Made by a program: the position numbers and the translations under genes. The notes under the pieces were generated by a model. The model saw only the letters and a list, made by a program, of their open reading frames with translations, made no database searches and was not told the DNA's origin. 64,000 nucleotides of DNA from an uncultured Clostridia bacterium (GTDB lineage Bacteria; Bacillota; Clostridia; Lachnospirales; CAG-274): NCBI GenBank assembly GCA_910579745.1, contig CAJTVH010000006.1:30744-94743 (forward strand), in the 5' to 3' direction. Below are positions 53,827 to 60,520 of the stretch, one piece after another (positions within the stretch are counted from its first letter, which is position 1; every line of letters starts with the position of its first letter).

Positions 53827-54283
53827 TTAAATCACGCCTTGGAAATTATTGATATTATTATTTATATCTATATTACAAAATAAACAGAAATCTGTAAAGA
53901 CGTTTAAAAAACTATTAATATCTTTAAAATACTCATTATTAAAATCTTCTAAACTATATGCCCATTTTAGATCATACCCCTCTTTATATATGTGAATGTG
54001 GTTTCTTGATGTAATCGTTGAATCTGGATTTGTATGAGGGGGTGCGTCTATTTCAATTCGAACAAGCAATTCATTTAGATTGGCACATCTATTTTGTAAC
54101 TTTATTTTTTTTTAACTCAATTCTGCAACGTCTGTCTACATCTAATATAAACTTGTTTTTTTTATCTTGACTTATAATATTATAGTTTTTGTAGCAATTT
54201 TTATGAGTAAGTTCTATTTTTTTATTTACAAATATTTTTTTGACTTCCATAAGTTTTTCAAATTCTGTATCTGTTAATATCAT
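53827..54283 (-). pseudogene. DUF6978-type gene split by a frameshift at an A9 run
   Basis: Two frames together give one DUF6978-like protein. The first (54283 to 54089) starts MILTDTEFEKLMEVKKIFVN and reaches RRCRIELKK. The second continues IKLQNRCANLNELLVRIEI to DAPPHTNPDSTITSRNHIHI and ends at 53827. The switch falls in a run of nine A (54105-54113 on the + strand as T), where one fewer A restores the frame. It could be a true mutation, slippage-controlled expression, or a sequencing error. It directly precedes the DUF1828 gene. Confidence 0.7.
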
Positions 54284-54376
54284 TAAATATAACCCCTTAA
54301 AATTTATTTTCGTATTTCATTTTTTTCCCTTTTATATATTTTTAACTAAACAATTTTAATGTGGTTATAGCTATTT

Positions 54377-54433
54377 TTATGTCCCATTAGTCACAAAGGA
54401 TATTATCAAAGATAAAATCTCATATGTACTCAT
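54377..54433 (-). pseudogene. decayed Hol_Tox/Fst-like toxin locus 3
   Basis: MSTYEILSLIISFVTNGT then stop: 18 residues, shorter than copies 1 and 2 and lacking the lysine tail. The leader (GGGAGGTGGCG, TTTCCACTTCC) and leftward promoter (TTGACA, 16 bp, TATAAT) are preserved almost exactly as in copy 1. The antisense promoter and most of its terminator (only GTGGTTATAGC remains) are lost. An inactive toxin would allow such loss of its antitoxin. Confidence 0.7.
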
Positions 54434-54499
54434 AGCGCCACCTCCCTTCGGAAGTGGAAACCATACCCCGCAGACTGACTGCCCTATTAAATTATAACA

Positions 54500-54951
54500 G
54501 TTTTTATTTAGTTGTCAATTATTTCTAAAAAAATTATTTCTTTTGGAAAAATTATATTAGTTTAAATTTTACACCGATACGGCAATGATTTTGAATTTTA
54601 TTAGTATAAAAAATTAAACTAATTTCGTGTATTATTTGTACCATTTTGTTAAAGTCAACAAAATGGTTAATTATAAAATTTTGTTATTTCTTTTTTTGTT
54701 TTACGCATTTTTTATATTTAACAAAGTCTGTTAAGTTGTCAATTAATTAAAAAGAATTAATATTATAAAATTTTTGTAGTTTTTTGTAAAAAGAATGTTG
54801 CGAAAAATTGTTGCTATAATGCTACTAATTCTCTTTTCAAGTTCTTTATTACTTTTTTTATTAAAGCAAACAAGCAGCTTTTATATAAGAGTAAAAAATA
54901 ATATGAGATTATTTATATTTTTCAAGAGTGTAGAATTTTAAAAGATTTTTC
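54500..54951. other. gene-free AT-rich stretch
   Basis: Beyond the toxin 3 promoter (to about 54520) I see no gene, repeat or clear promoter. An ACCATTTTGTTAA / TTAACAAAATGG-like inverted pair occurs near 54641-54668. Confidence 0.4.
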
Positions 54952-55902
54952 TTATTCAGTAATTTCTTTTACTAGTATGGAAAATAAAATACCCGTCACA
55001 AGACTGTCATTTAAGGCCCTGTGTTCTCCTGAAAAAGGAATTCCAGTATGCTTGCATAAGGTTCTAAGTTTATAATTTTCAACTCTATTTAGGTTATCCG
55101 CATATTTTGCAAGGTTGTCATGGTCTTTGTATTCGTTGTAATTTTTCTTTTTAAAAACTTTTTTAGAAAGTTCAAGTGTATCATAGTATTTTCTTTTTAT
55201 CGTGGTAAAGTCATACCCATTTTTATATAGGAATTTCAAATCAAAAGATAGATTGTGCCCTACTAAATTAGAATTTCCGATAAAATCAGATAGGCTATTA
55301 GCTATTTCGTTAAAATATGGTTTGTCTGACACCATCAAATCAGTTATGTTATTTATCTGAGTTGCTTCGGCTGGTATAGGCTTTTTGGATTTTAATAAAG
55401 TTGTAAAACATTCTGTTGGTGAAAAATCAGAAAATCTTACTGCGGCGACTTCTATAATTTCACAAGTGCCTACTTGAAGCCCTGTTGTCTCAACATCAAT
55501 AACTACATATTCCGACATCCTATCGGCTATATTTTTTTTAGTAACGTTAGTGAATTTGATTTCTGGCATATCTTTAATAGCATTCTTTTTTACAGCATCT
55601 GAAATACTTATAGCTACTTTATTTTCTTTAAGTGAAGAAAGCATTTTATGAAAATCTTCTTCCTTTAAATCTGCGGTAACTGTTTTTGTTGCAGAAGTAT
55701 TATTGCACATTGTAGAAGAGTCATTGTGATAGCTATAATAGTCAAAGGTACTCTCGTCATTATTAGGTTGTTCTTTTTTAGTCAGTGATACTGCAAAAAC
55801 ACATCCCACAATAAAAAGAATTGCTATAAAAATTAATGCTTCCCATCCAAATATCAATACTATTATCCCACAAAAAATAATAAAACTAATGATTGCTCCC
55901 AA
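54952..55902 (-). CDS. membrane-anchored DEDDh 3'-5' exonuclease (DnaQ-like)
   Basis: 316 residues, TTG start after AAAGGAGGTAAAATAG. Two hydrophobic helices at the N-terminus (about 5-40) are followed by a linker of about 90 residues. The exonuclease domain (about 130-310) has YVVIDVETTGLQ (first two acidic ligands), LVGHNLSFDLKFL (third) and EHRALNDSLVTG (His and fourth Asp). This is the pattern of DNA polymerase III epsilon and RNase T-like enzymes. Membrane fusion is unusual, and could place the nuclease near incoming DNA; this is inference. Confidence 0.85.
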   Translation of the reverse strand: MGAIISFIIFCGIIVLIFGWEALIFIAILFIVGCVFAVSLTKKEQPNNDESTFDYYSYHNDSSTMCNNTSATKTVTADLKEEDFHKMLSSLKENKVAISISDAVKKNAIKDMPEIKFTNVTKKNIADRMSEYVVIDVETTGLQVGTCEIIEVAAVRFSDFSPTECFTTLLKSKKPIPAEATQINNITDLMVSDKPYFNEIANSLSDFIGNSNLVGHNLSFDLKFLYKNGYDFTTIKRKYYDTLELSKKVFKKKNYNEYKDHDNLAKYADNLNRVENYKLRTLCKHTGIPFSGEHRALNDSLVTGILFSILVKEITE

Positions 55903-56005
55903 CTATTTTACCTCCTTTAAAGTGTTTGTTCTGTAAATTATAGAGTAGCCATAGTTACAATTATAATGTAATTATACAATAAAATATAAAAGATACAGTA
56001 TTTTT

Positions 56006-56440
56006 TTATTTATCTTCGTTTAAATTCTGAGATTCAAGTTCAAAAGCGAAAGAGAGAAGTTTGGTTTGCTCTCTAACATTTAGGTTTTTAAAGACTCTTA
56101 AAAGTTCGGCGGCTTGTTCTGAAAGTTCGGCTTTTTGAGTGTTGTGTACAGTTATTTTAGCGGAGTTAGTTCCTACGGTGCTGTTTGTGATTGTAGAACC
56201 GGAAAAGTCACTTGATGATACTATTTTAATAGGATTATCTGTTCTACCTAAAAGATAATCAACAGAACAATTAAGATAATCGGCAATTTTAGCAAGATTA
56301 TCAGCTCTTGGCATAGATGCTCGCATATTAGACATAGTATTATAGTTTAAATCTATATCTTCAAGCAATTGGTTTATTTTTATAGATTTTGATTTTGCAA
56401 CAAATTTGATTTTTGTAGCAACATCTTGTGGATTATACAC
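56006..56440 (-). CDS. XRE-family repressor, pair 0 left
   Basis: 144 residues if started at GTG 56440, which has GGAGGTG 6 bases upstream. N-terminal HTH (about 5-60): VATKIKFVAKSKSIKINQLL, NYNTMSNMRASMPRADNLAK, ending CSVDYLLGRTDNP. The C-terminal part (KAELSEQAAELLRVFKNLN) is helical, perhaps for dimerisation. It faces the rightward gene at 56734 across an operator-promoter region. In temperate phages such a protein is the lysogeny repressor. Confidence 0.85.
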   Translation of the reverse strand: MYNPQDVATKIKFVAKSKSIKINQLLEDIDLNYNTMSNMRASMPRADNLAKIADYLNCSVDYLLGRTDNPIKIVSSSDFSGSTITNSTVGTNSAKITVHNTQKAELSEQAAELLRVFKNLNVREQTKLLSFAFELESQNLNEDK

Positions 56441-56476
56441 AAAATACACCTCCAATTTTTATATAACATTGATAAA

Positions 56477-56529
56477 ATCTATAAAATAATAGAATATATA
56501 TTGACAATCTATAAAAATATAGATATAAT
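56477..56529 (+). promoter_or_regulatory. pair 0 rightward promoter with operator in its spacer
   Basis: TTGACA (56501-56506), 17 bp, TATAAT (56524-56529). The spacer and one base each side hold ATCTATA-AAAA-TATAGAT (56507-56524), a perfect inverted repeat. A weaker copy, ATCTATAAAATAATAGA, lies at 56477-56493 before the -35. Confidence 0.85.
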
Positions 56530-56733
56530 ATAATCAAGTTAAGAAATTCACTAAAAAGCACAAAAAGATATTAGGCTATAAAATATATAGAATTGGCGTT
56601 CATATATTTGATATAAATTTTTATGGCTTATGTGAAGAAATTAACAGTTTAATATTATTGTATCATAAAAAAAATAAAATGCAAATATGTATTAAAAAAA
56701 TTGTCAAAATTTAAAGGGGGTATGCAAATATTG

Positions 56734-56961
56734 ATGATTTTGGAAAGTAAAAACTTTGGTATAGAAGTAAAAAAAAGACTTCTTGATATGGGTATGAAAC
56801 AAACTGAGCTTGCTGAAAAAATAGGAGTGAGCGAATCTTATATCAGTGAAGTCCTTAGTGGAAAAAGGGAATCACTTAACGCAAGAAAAAAGATTCTTTC
56901 TATCATAAAAGAAAGAATCGACCAGCAGGAAAAGATAGTAGCGGAGCGGGAAGTGGATTAG
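56734..56961 (+). CDS. XRE-family HTH protein, pair 0 right (Cro-like)
   Basis: About 75 residues. HTH pattern: FGIEVKKRLLDMGMKQTELA, then KIGVSESYISEVLSGKRES. The tail is charged (KERIDQQEKIVAEREVD). The start is uncertain: ATG 56734 or TTG 56731 give spacing 10-13 from GGGGG; ATG 56722 is too near. A small Arc-like frame begins 10 bases after the stop. Confidence 0.8.
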   Translation: MILESKNFGIEVKKRLLDMGMKQTELAEKIGVSESYISEVLSGKRESLNARKKILSIIKERIDQQEKIVAEREVD

Positions 56962-56971
56962 GGGGGATAGA

Positions 56972-57103
56972 ATGGAAAGAGAACAGACAACAATCCGCCT
57001 GCCCGCTGCGTTGAAAGAACGGTTACAGCGGGAGGCGGATATGGGGGTTAGTGTCGGGTCGGGTCGTCGGAACGACCGACAAGGTAGTCAAGGGAAACGT
57101 TGA
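56972..57103 (+). pseudogene. Arc-like ribbon-helix-helix gene, 3' end replaced by cassette 1
   Basis: Starts MEREQTTIRLPAALKERLQR then EADMG, a usual Arc/RHH start with GGGGGGATAG upstream. After this it runs into the cassette 1 inverted repeat and reads only noise to a stop. A second copy of the same start lies before cassette 3 (59222-59290) and breaks at the same place, but it also has a frameshift. The intact gene would need another 20-30 residues. Confidence 0.6.
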
Positions 57104-57266
57104 AATAATCAGCAAGTTTAATTAGTACACTTGATGTCGGTTCACGTTCTCCATATTCATAACGTTGATAACTACGCAAAGATAAATTAATTGATTTAGC
57201 TATATCTTTTTGAAGTATATTATTACTTTCTTTTAGCTCAATTAAACGTTCGCTTAATGTAGGCAT
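57048..57266 (-). CDS. XRE-family repressor, cassette 1 left (72 residues)
   Basis: Start ATG 57266 after GGAGGTTTTAAC; a longer upstream frame crosses the promoter and is not used. MPTLSERLIELKESNNILQ, DIAKSINLSLRSYQRYEYG and IKLADYFNVSLDYLVGRSDD are a complete Cro/C1-type HTH. It ends DDPTRH as do the left proteins of cassettes 2 and 3, all three being 72 residues. There is no C-terminal cleavage domain, so induction by RecA is unlikely. Confidence 0.9.
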   Translation of the reverse strand: MPTLSERLIELKESNNILQKDIAKSINLSLRSYQRYEYGEREPTSSVLIKLADYFNVSLDYLVGRSDDPTRH

Positions 57267-57298
57267 GTTAAAACCTCCAAAAATATTTTTAAAATGTA

Positions 57299-57356
57299 TT
57301 GACATGACCGAATAGACATGGTAATATATAAACATAACATGACTAAACGGGCATGT
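57299..57356 (+). promoter_or_regulatory. cassette 1 promoter and two operators
   Basis: TTGACA (57299-57304), 17 bp, TAATAT (57322-57327). Operator 1, ACATGACCGAATAGACATG, fills the spacer from 57302. Operator 2, ACATGACTAAACGGGCATGT, starts 35 bp later at 57337. The arms are ACATG and CATGT; the centres differ. Confidence 0.85.
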
Positions 57357-57378
57357 TAAATGGAAAAGGTGGTAGGTG

Positions 57379-57609
57379 ATGAAAACAACGATTTTAAAAC
57401 AAAAACGTAAGGAAAAAGGCTTATCACAAATAGAAATTGCAGAAAAAGCCAATATTCCAATAAGAAGCTATCAGCGGTACGAATCCGGTGAACGTATACC
57501 AACCGCTTATATCGCACAACTGATAGCCCAAGCATTACAAACAACCGTGGAGGAACTGTTTCCCATCTCACAAAGAAACAGTTCCGACACTAACCTAAGT
57601 AAAGAGTAA
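57379..57609 (+). CDS. XRE-family HTH protein, cassette 1 right
   Basis: 76 residues from ATG 57379 (AGGTGG 5 bases upstream). Pattern MKTTILKQKRKEKGLSQIEI, AEKANIPIRSYQRYESGERI, LIAQALQTTVEELFPIS. The tail SDTNLSKE is written by the cassette end and matches that of the other two cassettes. The body before the tail is close to cassette 3 (LIAQALQT, ELFP-SQRNSS) but not to cassette 2. It would be the Cro-like member of the pair. Confidence 0.88.
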   Translation: MKTTILKQKRKEKGLSQIEIAEKANIPIRSYQRYESGERIPTAYIAQLIAQALQTTVEELFPISQRNSSDTNLSKE

Positions 57610-57961
57610 CACAAAAGGGAAAATCAGGCAAGAAAAATAAACGGCGGTGTAAGGGGTGAGGAAATGGAAATAAAAATTAAAATAACGGCGGAATAAATGG
57701 CTGAACTTATACATAAAATACAAATTCAGCCATCAATATTAGAAAAGTGTACTGAGGAAATTGCAAAGAACATTATGTCATAACTGGCTAAATTTTAGGA
57801 ATTAAGCCAGTTATGATATTTTTCAAGCATTAAAATTGTAAATTTTTGATTTTCTGCAAGTAAGAGTCATTTACAAGTTTTAAGAAGTCTTCAAAATCTT
57901 TCATTATTTACATCACCTTTCATAATATGTAGACAATGTTTTGGACAGAAAATTCGGCAGA
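57610..57961. other. spacer after cassette 1 with terminator and possible small ORFs
   Basis: A conserved block, TAACACAAAAGGG ... CAAGAAAAATAAACGGCGGTG, follows the cassette as it does the others. Two very short rightward frames (10 and 28 codons from 57664 and 57697) end at a terminator, CATAACTGGCT ... AAGCCAGTTATG with ATTTTT (57778-57822). A leftward 24-codon frame (57830-57904, MKDFEDFLKLVNDSYLQK) has AAAGGTGATG ahead of its ATG; too short to call firmly. Confidence 0.45.
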
Positions 57962-58234
57962 TTAAAATAAGTCGCTGTGGGTTCCGGTTCTGGTTAATAT
58001 TAGGGTTAGTGTATTATGCTCAACTTTGTATATGAGTAACCAGTCAGGGGTAATATGGCATTCCTTGTGTCCCTCATAATTGCCAAACAAATTATGCTCT
58101 TTATATTTTGCGGGAAGCGGCTGCTCATTACATAAAAGTGTTAACACATCTTGCAGTAGCTGTGGATTATATCCGCGCTTAATAATGGTTTTGTAATCTT
58201 TTTTAAATTTAGTTGAGTATCTTATGTTAAGCAT
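57962..58234 (-). CDS. yafQ: YafQ-type RNase toxin (RelE superfamily)
   Basis: 90 residues. LNIRYSTKFKKDYKTIIKRG, then LPAKYKEHNLFGNYEGHKEC, HITPDWLLIYKVE and LILTRTGTHSDLF contain the catalytic His and the conserved end of YafQ, a ribosome-dependent mRNA endonuclease. The gene begins 8 bases before the stop of the antitoxin gene, the usual antitoxin-first order. It lies between regulator cassettes 1 and 2. Confidence 0.93.
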   Translation of the reverse strand: MLNIRYSTKFKKDYKTIIKRGYNPQLLQDVLTLLCNEQPLPAKYKEHNLFGNYEGHKECHITPDWLLIYKVEHNTLTLILTRTGTHSDLF

Positions 58235-58493
58235 TTAAGTCCTCCATTAGTTCTTCAACACTGTGAAATGGTTTGCTGAGATTTTTTCCATTATTCACAT
58301 CATTAATGGCGGCAAGTGTTTCAGCATTAGGAACATCAAGAGAAATCTCAAAGGGTATTTTTTGCTGACGAACCATTGTTTTAGCAAATATGTTAACCGC
58401 GGTGGACATATTTAAACCAAGTTCATTACAAAGACGGTCAAATTGCTGCTTTAGAGTTTCATCCATTCGTATATTGATATTTGTTTGAGCCAT
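58227..58493 (-). CDS. dinJ: DinJ/RelB-type antitoxin
   Basis: 88 residues from ATG 58493 (GAGGTGCTGTAT upstream). Ribbon-helix-helix start TNINIRMDETLKQQFDRLCN, LGLNMSTAVNIFAKTMVRQQ, and an acidic C-terminal tail that would wrap the toxin. It neutralises YafQ and represses its own promoter. Confidence 0.92.
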   Translation of the reverse strand: MAQTNINIRMDETLKQQFDRLCNELGLNMSTAVNIFAKTMVRQQKIPFEISLDVPNAETLAAINDVNNGKNLSKPFHSVEELMEDLNA

Positions 58494-58598
58494 ATACAGC
58501 ACCTCACTTATATTTGATGTAAATATTGTATCAAAATTTATTTACAGCGTCAATAAATTTATTAAAAATGCAGGTGGTAAAAAAAACAAGGGGCAAGG

Positions 58599-58817
58599 TT
58601 AGTGTCGTGTGGGGTCATCGGATAAGCCGAGTAAATAATCTGTTGAACAATTAAGATATTTTGATAGATTAATAAGACCATCTAAATTAGGTTCAGCCTC
58701 ACCGTATTCATATGATTGATATGTCCTAAGAGGTAAATTCATAAGGGAAGCTAAATCTTTTTGCAAAATCTTTTGTTGTTTACGTGTTTCCTTTAATTTT
58801 TCACTAAAAATTGACAT
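58599..58817 (-). CDS. XRE-family repressor, cassette 2 left (72 residues)
   Basis: ATG 58817, with GGGGAG 9 bases upstream. MSIFSEKLKETRKQQKILQK, LASLMNLPLRTYQSYEYGEA, LSKYLNCSTDYLLGLSDD. Same length and tail (DDPTRH) as its counterparts; the recognition helix region LPLRTYQSYE differs from SLRSYQRYE (cassette 1), in line with a different operator. Confidence 0.9.
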   Translation of the reverse strand: MSIFSEKLKETRKQQKILQKDLASLMNLPLRTYQSYEYGEAEPNLDGLINLSKYLNCSTDYLLGLSDDPTRH

Positions 58818-58862
58818 AAAAATCATCTCCCCAAAAAAAATAATAAAAATAAAAAAAAACTG

Positions 58863-58920
58863 TTGACACGCAAATAAATTGCGTATATAATACATAGCAT
58901 AAGACGCAAATAAATTGCGT
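58863..58920 (+). promoter_or_regulatory. cassette 2 promoter and two identical operators
   Basis: TTGACA (58863-58868), 17 bp, TATAAT (58886-58891). Operator ACGCAAATAAATTGCGT occurs at 58868-58884, inside the spacer, and again unchanged at 58904-58920, 36 bp on. Arms ACGCAA / TTGCGT. Confidence 0.9.
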
Positions 58921-58940
58921 GTTAAATATAGAAAGAGGTG

Positions 58941-59168
58941 GTGAGTCTGCGTAAAAATTTAATAAAAGCGCGCCAAAATAAAAATCTGACACAAATTGAT
59001 ATTGCTGAAAGGCTTGAAATAAGTGAAAGGCAATATCAAAATTTAGAAGCTGGAACTTCTAATGGCAGTATCAGAACTTGGTATAAGTTAAAAAATATTT
59101 TAAATTCAGAAACAATCGACTACCTGCTGGAACAGGAAGCCGACGACACTAACCTAAGTAAAGAGTAA
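58941..59168 (+). CDS. XRE-family HTH protein, cassette 2 right
   Basis: About 75 residues from GTG 58941 (or GTG 58938); AAGAGG lies just upstream. SLRKNLIKARQNKNLTQIDI, AERLEISERQYQNLEAGTSN, then YKLKNILNSETIDYLLEQE and the cassette-encoded tail DDTNLSKE. Body unlike those of cassettes 1 and 3 apart from the HTH fold. Confidence 0.85.
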   Translation: MSLRKNLIKARQNKNLTQIDIAERLEISERQYQNLEAGTSNGSIRTWYKLKNILNSETIDYLLEQEADDTNLSKE

Positions 59169-59294
59169 CACAAAATGGCAAATTAGGCAAGAAAAATAAA
59201 CGGCAGTGTAGGGGGTGAGAGAATGGAAAGAGAGCAAAAAAATCCGCCTGCCCGCTGAGTTGAAAGAACGGTTACAGTGAGAGGCGGAGAGGCT
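59169..59294 (+). pseudogene. spacer before cassette 3 with broken Arc-like start
   Basis: Starts with the conserved post-cassette block (TAACACAAAATGG, CAAGAAAAATAAACGGCAGTG). The frame from 59223 gives MEREQKNPPAR and a stop. Compared with 56972 it has lost a few bases and gained a stop codon, so this copy of the Arc-like gene is dead. It breaks off at the same position before the cassette end. Confidence 0.6.
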
Positions 59295-59296
59295 GG

Positions 59297-59515
59297 TTAG
59301 TGTCGGGTCGGGTCGTCGGATAAACCGAGTAAGTAATCGGCTGAAACGTTGAAATAATTACATAGTTTGATAATAACATCATAAGCGGGTTTAGTTTTTC
59401 CATATTCATATTTTTGATATAAAGTTTCAGAAATTCCAATTCCTTCTGCAACTTGTTTCTGGGAATATTTATTTTTAATTCGAGTTTCTTTTAATTTTGT
59501 TGGAAAATTTAACAT
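59297..59515 (-). CDS. XRE-family repressor, cassette 3 left (72 residues)
   Basis: ATG 59515 after GAGGTGTTTAAA. MLNFPTKLKETRIKNKYSQK, VAEGIGISETLYQKYEYGKT, LCNYFNVSADYLLGLSDD; tail DDPTRH. 72 residues as in the other two cassettes. Confidence 0.9.
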   Translation of the reverse strand: MLNFPTKLKETRIKNKYSQKQVAEGIGISETLYQKYEYGKTKPAYDVIIKLCNYFNVSADYLLGLSDDPTRH

Positions 59516-59551
59516 TTTAAACACCTCAAAAAAATAATTTATAAAAAACTA

Positions 59552-59608
59552 TTGACACATCAAATATGAGGTGATATTATTATAACATAACACATCAAAT
59601 TTGAGGTG
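59552..59608 (+). promoter_or_regulatory. cassette 3 promoter and two operators
   Basis: TTGACA (59552-59557), 17 bp, TATTAT (59575-59580). Operator CACATCAAATATGAGGTG (59556-59573) fills the spacer; CACATCAAATTTGAGGTG (59591-59608) lies 35 bp on. Arms CAC-TCAAA / TTTGA-GTG. Confidence 0.88.
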
Positions 59609-59628
59609 TTAAATAGAAAAAGGAGAGG

Positions 59629-59862
59629 GTGAAAATTACTAATAAATTAAAAAAATATAGAAAAGAGCAAGATTTGTCGCAAGCAAAACTTGCAAAAATA
59701 GTAGGTATAAGCGAAACTCACTATCAGAGAATAGAGTATGGGCTATCAAAGCCAAATGTTGAACTTGCATTATTGATAGCCCAAGCGTTACAAACAAAAG
59801 TTGATGAACTGTTTCCCCTCTCACAAAGAAACAGTTCCAACACTAACCTAAGTAAAGAGTAA
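59629..59862 (+). CDS. XRE-family HTH protein, cassette 3 right
   Basis: 77 residues from GTG 59629; AAAAGGAG lies 4 bases upstream. KITNKLKKYRKEQDLSQAKL, KIVGISETHYQRIEYGLSKP, LIAQALQTKVDELFPLS and tail NTNLSKE. Its last 35 residues nearly equal those of cassette 1, whereas the HTH part differs. Confidence 0.88.
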   Translation: MKITNKLKKYRKEQDLSQAKLAKIVGISETHYQRIEYGLSKPNVELALLIAQALQTKVDELFPLSQRNSSNTNLSKE

Positions 59863-59917
59863 CACAAAAGGGCAAATTAGGCAAGAAAAATAAACGGCGG
59901 TGTAAAGGGGTAAGGTA

Positions 59918-60178
59918 ATGGAATTAACCAGAGATGAGGCAATTTGCGTTGCGAGGCATTTAATTGTACAGCACAGGCAAGCTGTTTTCCACAGGAAATC
60001 ACATATGACAGAAGCTTGCGAGAACTGTCCCATAGTAAATAAATGCTATAAAAAATTAGAGCATAATGAAATATGGAGCAGTATATATAAAAAAATCTGC
60101 GGTGAGGCAGGGCTTAAATGCAGTTTTGCAATTAATTTATACCCTCTGGTGCCTTACGGAAAAGATGGAAGTCAATAG
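59918..60178 (+). CDS. small Cys-containing hypothetical protein
   Basis: 86 residues. ELTRDEAICVARHLIVQHRQ, then TEACENCPIVNKCYKKLEHN with a C-x2-C-x5-C group, and KICGEAGLKC. The cysteines may bind a metal. It follows the post-cassette block of cassette 3 in place of the Arc-like gene. Its last 46 bases overlap the opposing gene at 60132. Function unknown. Confidence 0.55.
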   Translation: MELTRDEAICVARHLIVQHRQAVFHRKSHMTEACENCPIVNKCYKKLEHNEIWSSIYKKICGEAGLKCSFAINLYPLVPYGKDGSQ

Positions 60179-60359
60179 TATCTTCAAGTCCACATTCCTT
60201 TAAATGAATACAGTCAAATCCCATTTTTGTTGAGTGAGTACTTGTATCACCGACAAGATTAAAGTATTCATAATCTACACGAAAATCAATTTTCTTTTTA
60301 AGAAGTGGACAAAATGCATTAAACTTGAAACTCTTTTCAATACTCAAATTTTTCACCAC
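60132..60359 (-). CDS. hypothetical protein, 75 residues
   Basis: Leftward frame with GTG start after AAAGGTG. KNLSIEKSFKFNAFCPLLKK, then DYEYFNLVGDTSTH and FDCIHLKECGLED; four cysteines. It is expressed from the palindrome-containing promoter at 60374-60428. No family recognised. Confidence 0.55.
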   Translation of the reverse strand: MVKNLSIEKSFKFNAFCPLLKKKIDFRVDYEYFNLVGDTSTHSTKMGFDCIHLKECGLEDTIDFHLFRKAPEGIN

Positions 60360-60373
60360 CTTTCATATTTATT

Positions 60374-60428
60374 CCGATATGGCAGTATCGGTAAGAATTA
60401 TTTTATCATGAGTTGGTGGAAATTGGAA
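60374..60428 (-). promoter_or_regulatory. leftward promoter with palindrome CCGATA-N6-TATCGG
   Basis: Read leftward: TTCCAA (60428-60423), 17 bp, TAAAAT (60405-60400), then CCGATA-CTGCCA-TATCGG (60391-60374) at the start of the RNA. The same layout with other arms occurs at 61585-61636. Confidence 0.65.
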
Positions 60429-60520
60429 GATAAAAAATAAAAGTAGCTGCTTGGTGGGAAAGTCTAAAGCCGAAAGAATAGGACAAGACGGAAGTGGCGG
60501 AGGTGTAAGGGGGTAAGAGA

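Larger units (their letters stand above)
57046..57595. repeat. regulator cassette 1 with inverted-repeat ends
   Basis: Left end GGTTAGTGTCGG (57046-57057), right end CCGACACTAACC (57584-57595): a perfect 12-bp inverted repeat. The left end contains the stop of the leftward XRE gene; the right end encodes part of the TNLSKE tail of the rightward gene. The same ends bound cassettes 2 and 3. Confidence 0.8.
58597..59154. repeat. regulator cassette 2 with inverted-repeat ends
   Basis: GGTTAGTGTCGT (58597-58608) and ACGACACTAACC (59143-59154): a perfect 12-bp inverted repeat. Here the last base pair differs from cassettes 1 and 3 at both ends in the matching way. Confidence 0.8.
59295..59848. repeat. 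regulator cassette 3 with inverted-repeat ends
   Basis: GGTTAGTGTCGG (59295-59306) and CCAACACTAACC (59837-59848): inverted repeat with one mismatch. Confidence 0.75.
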
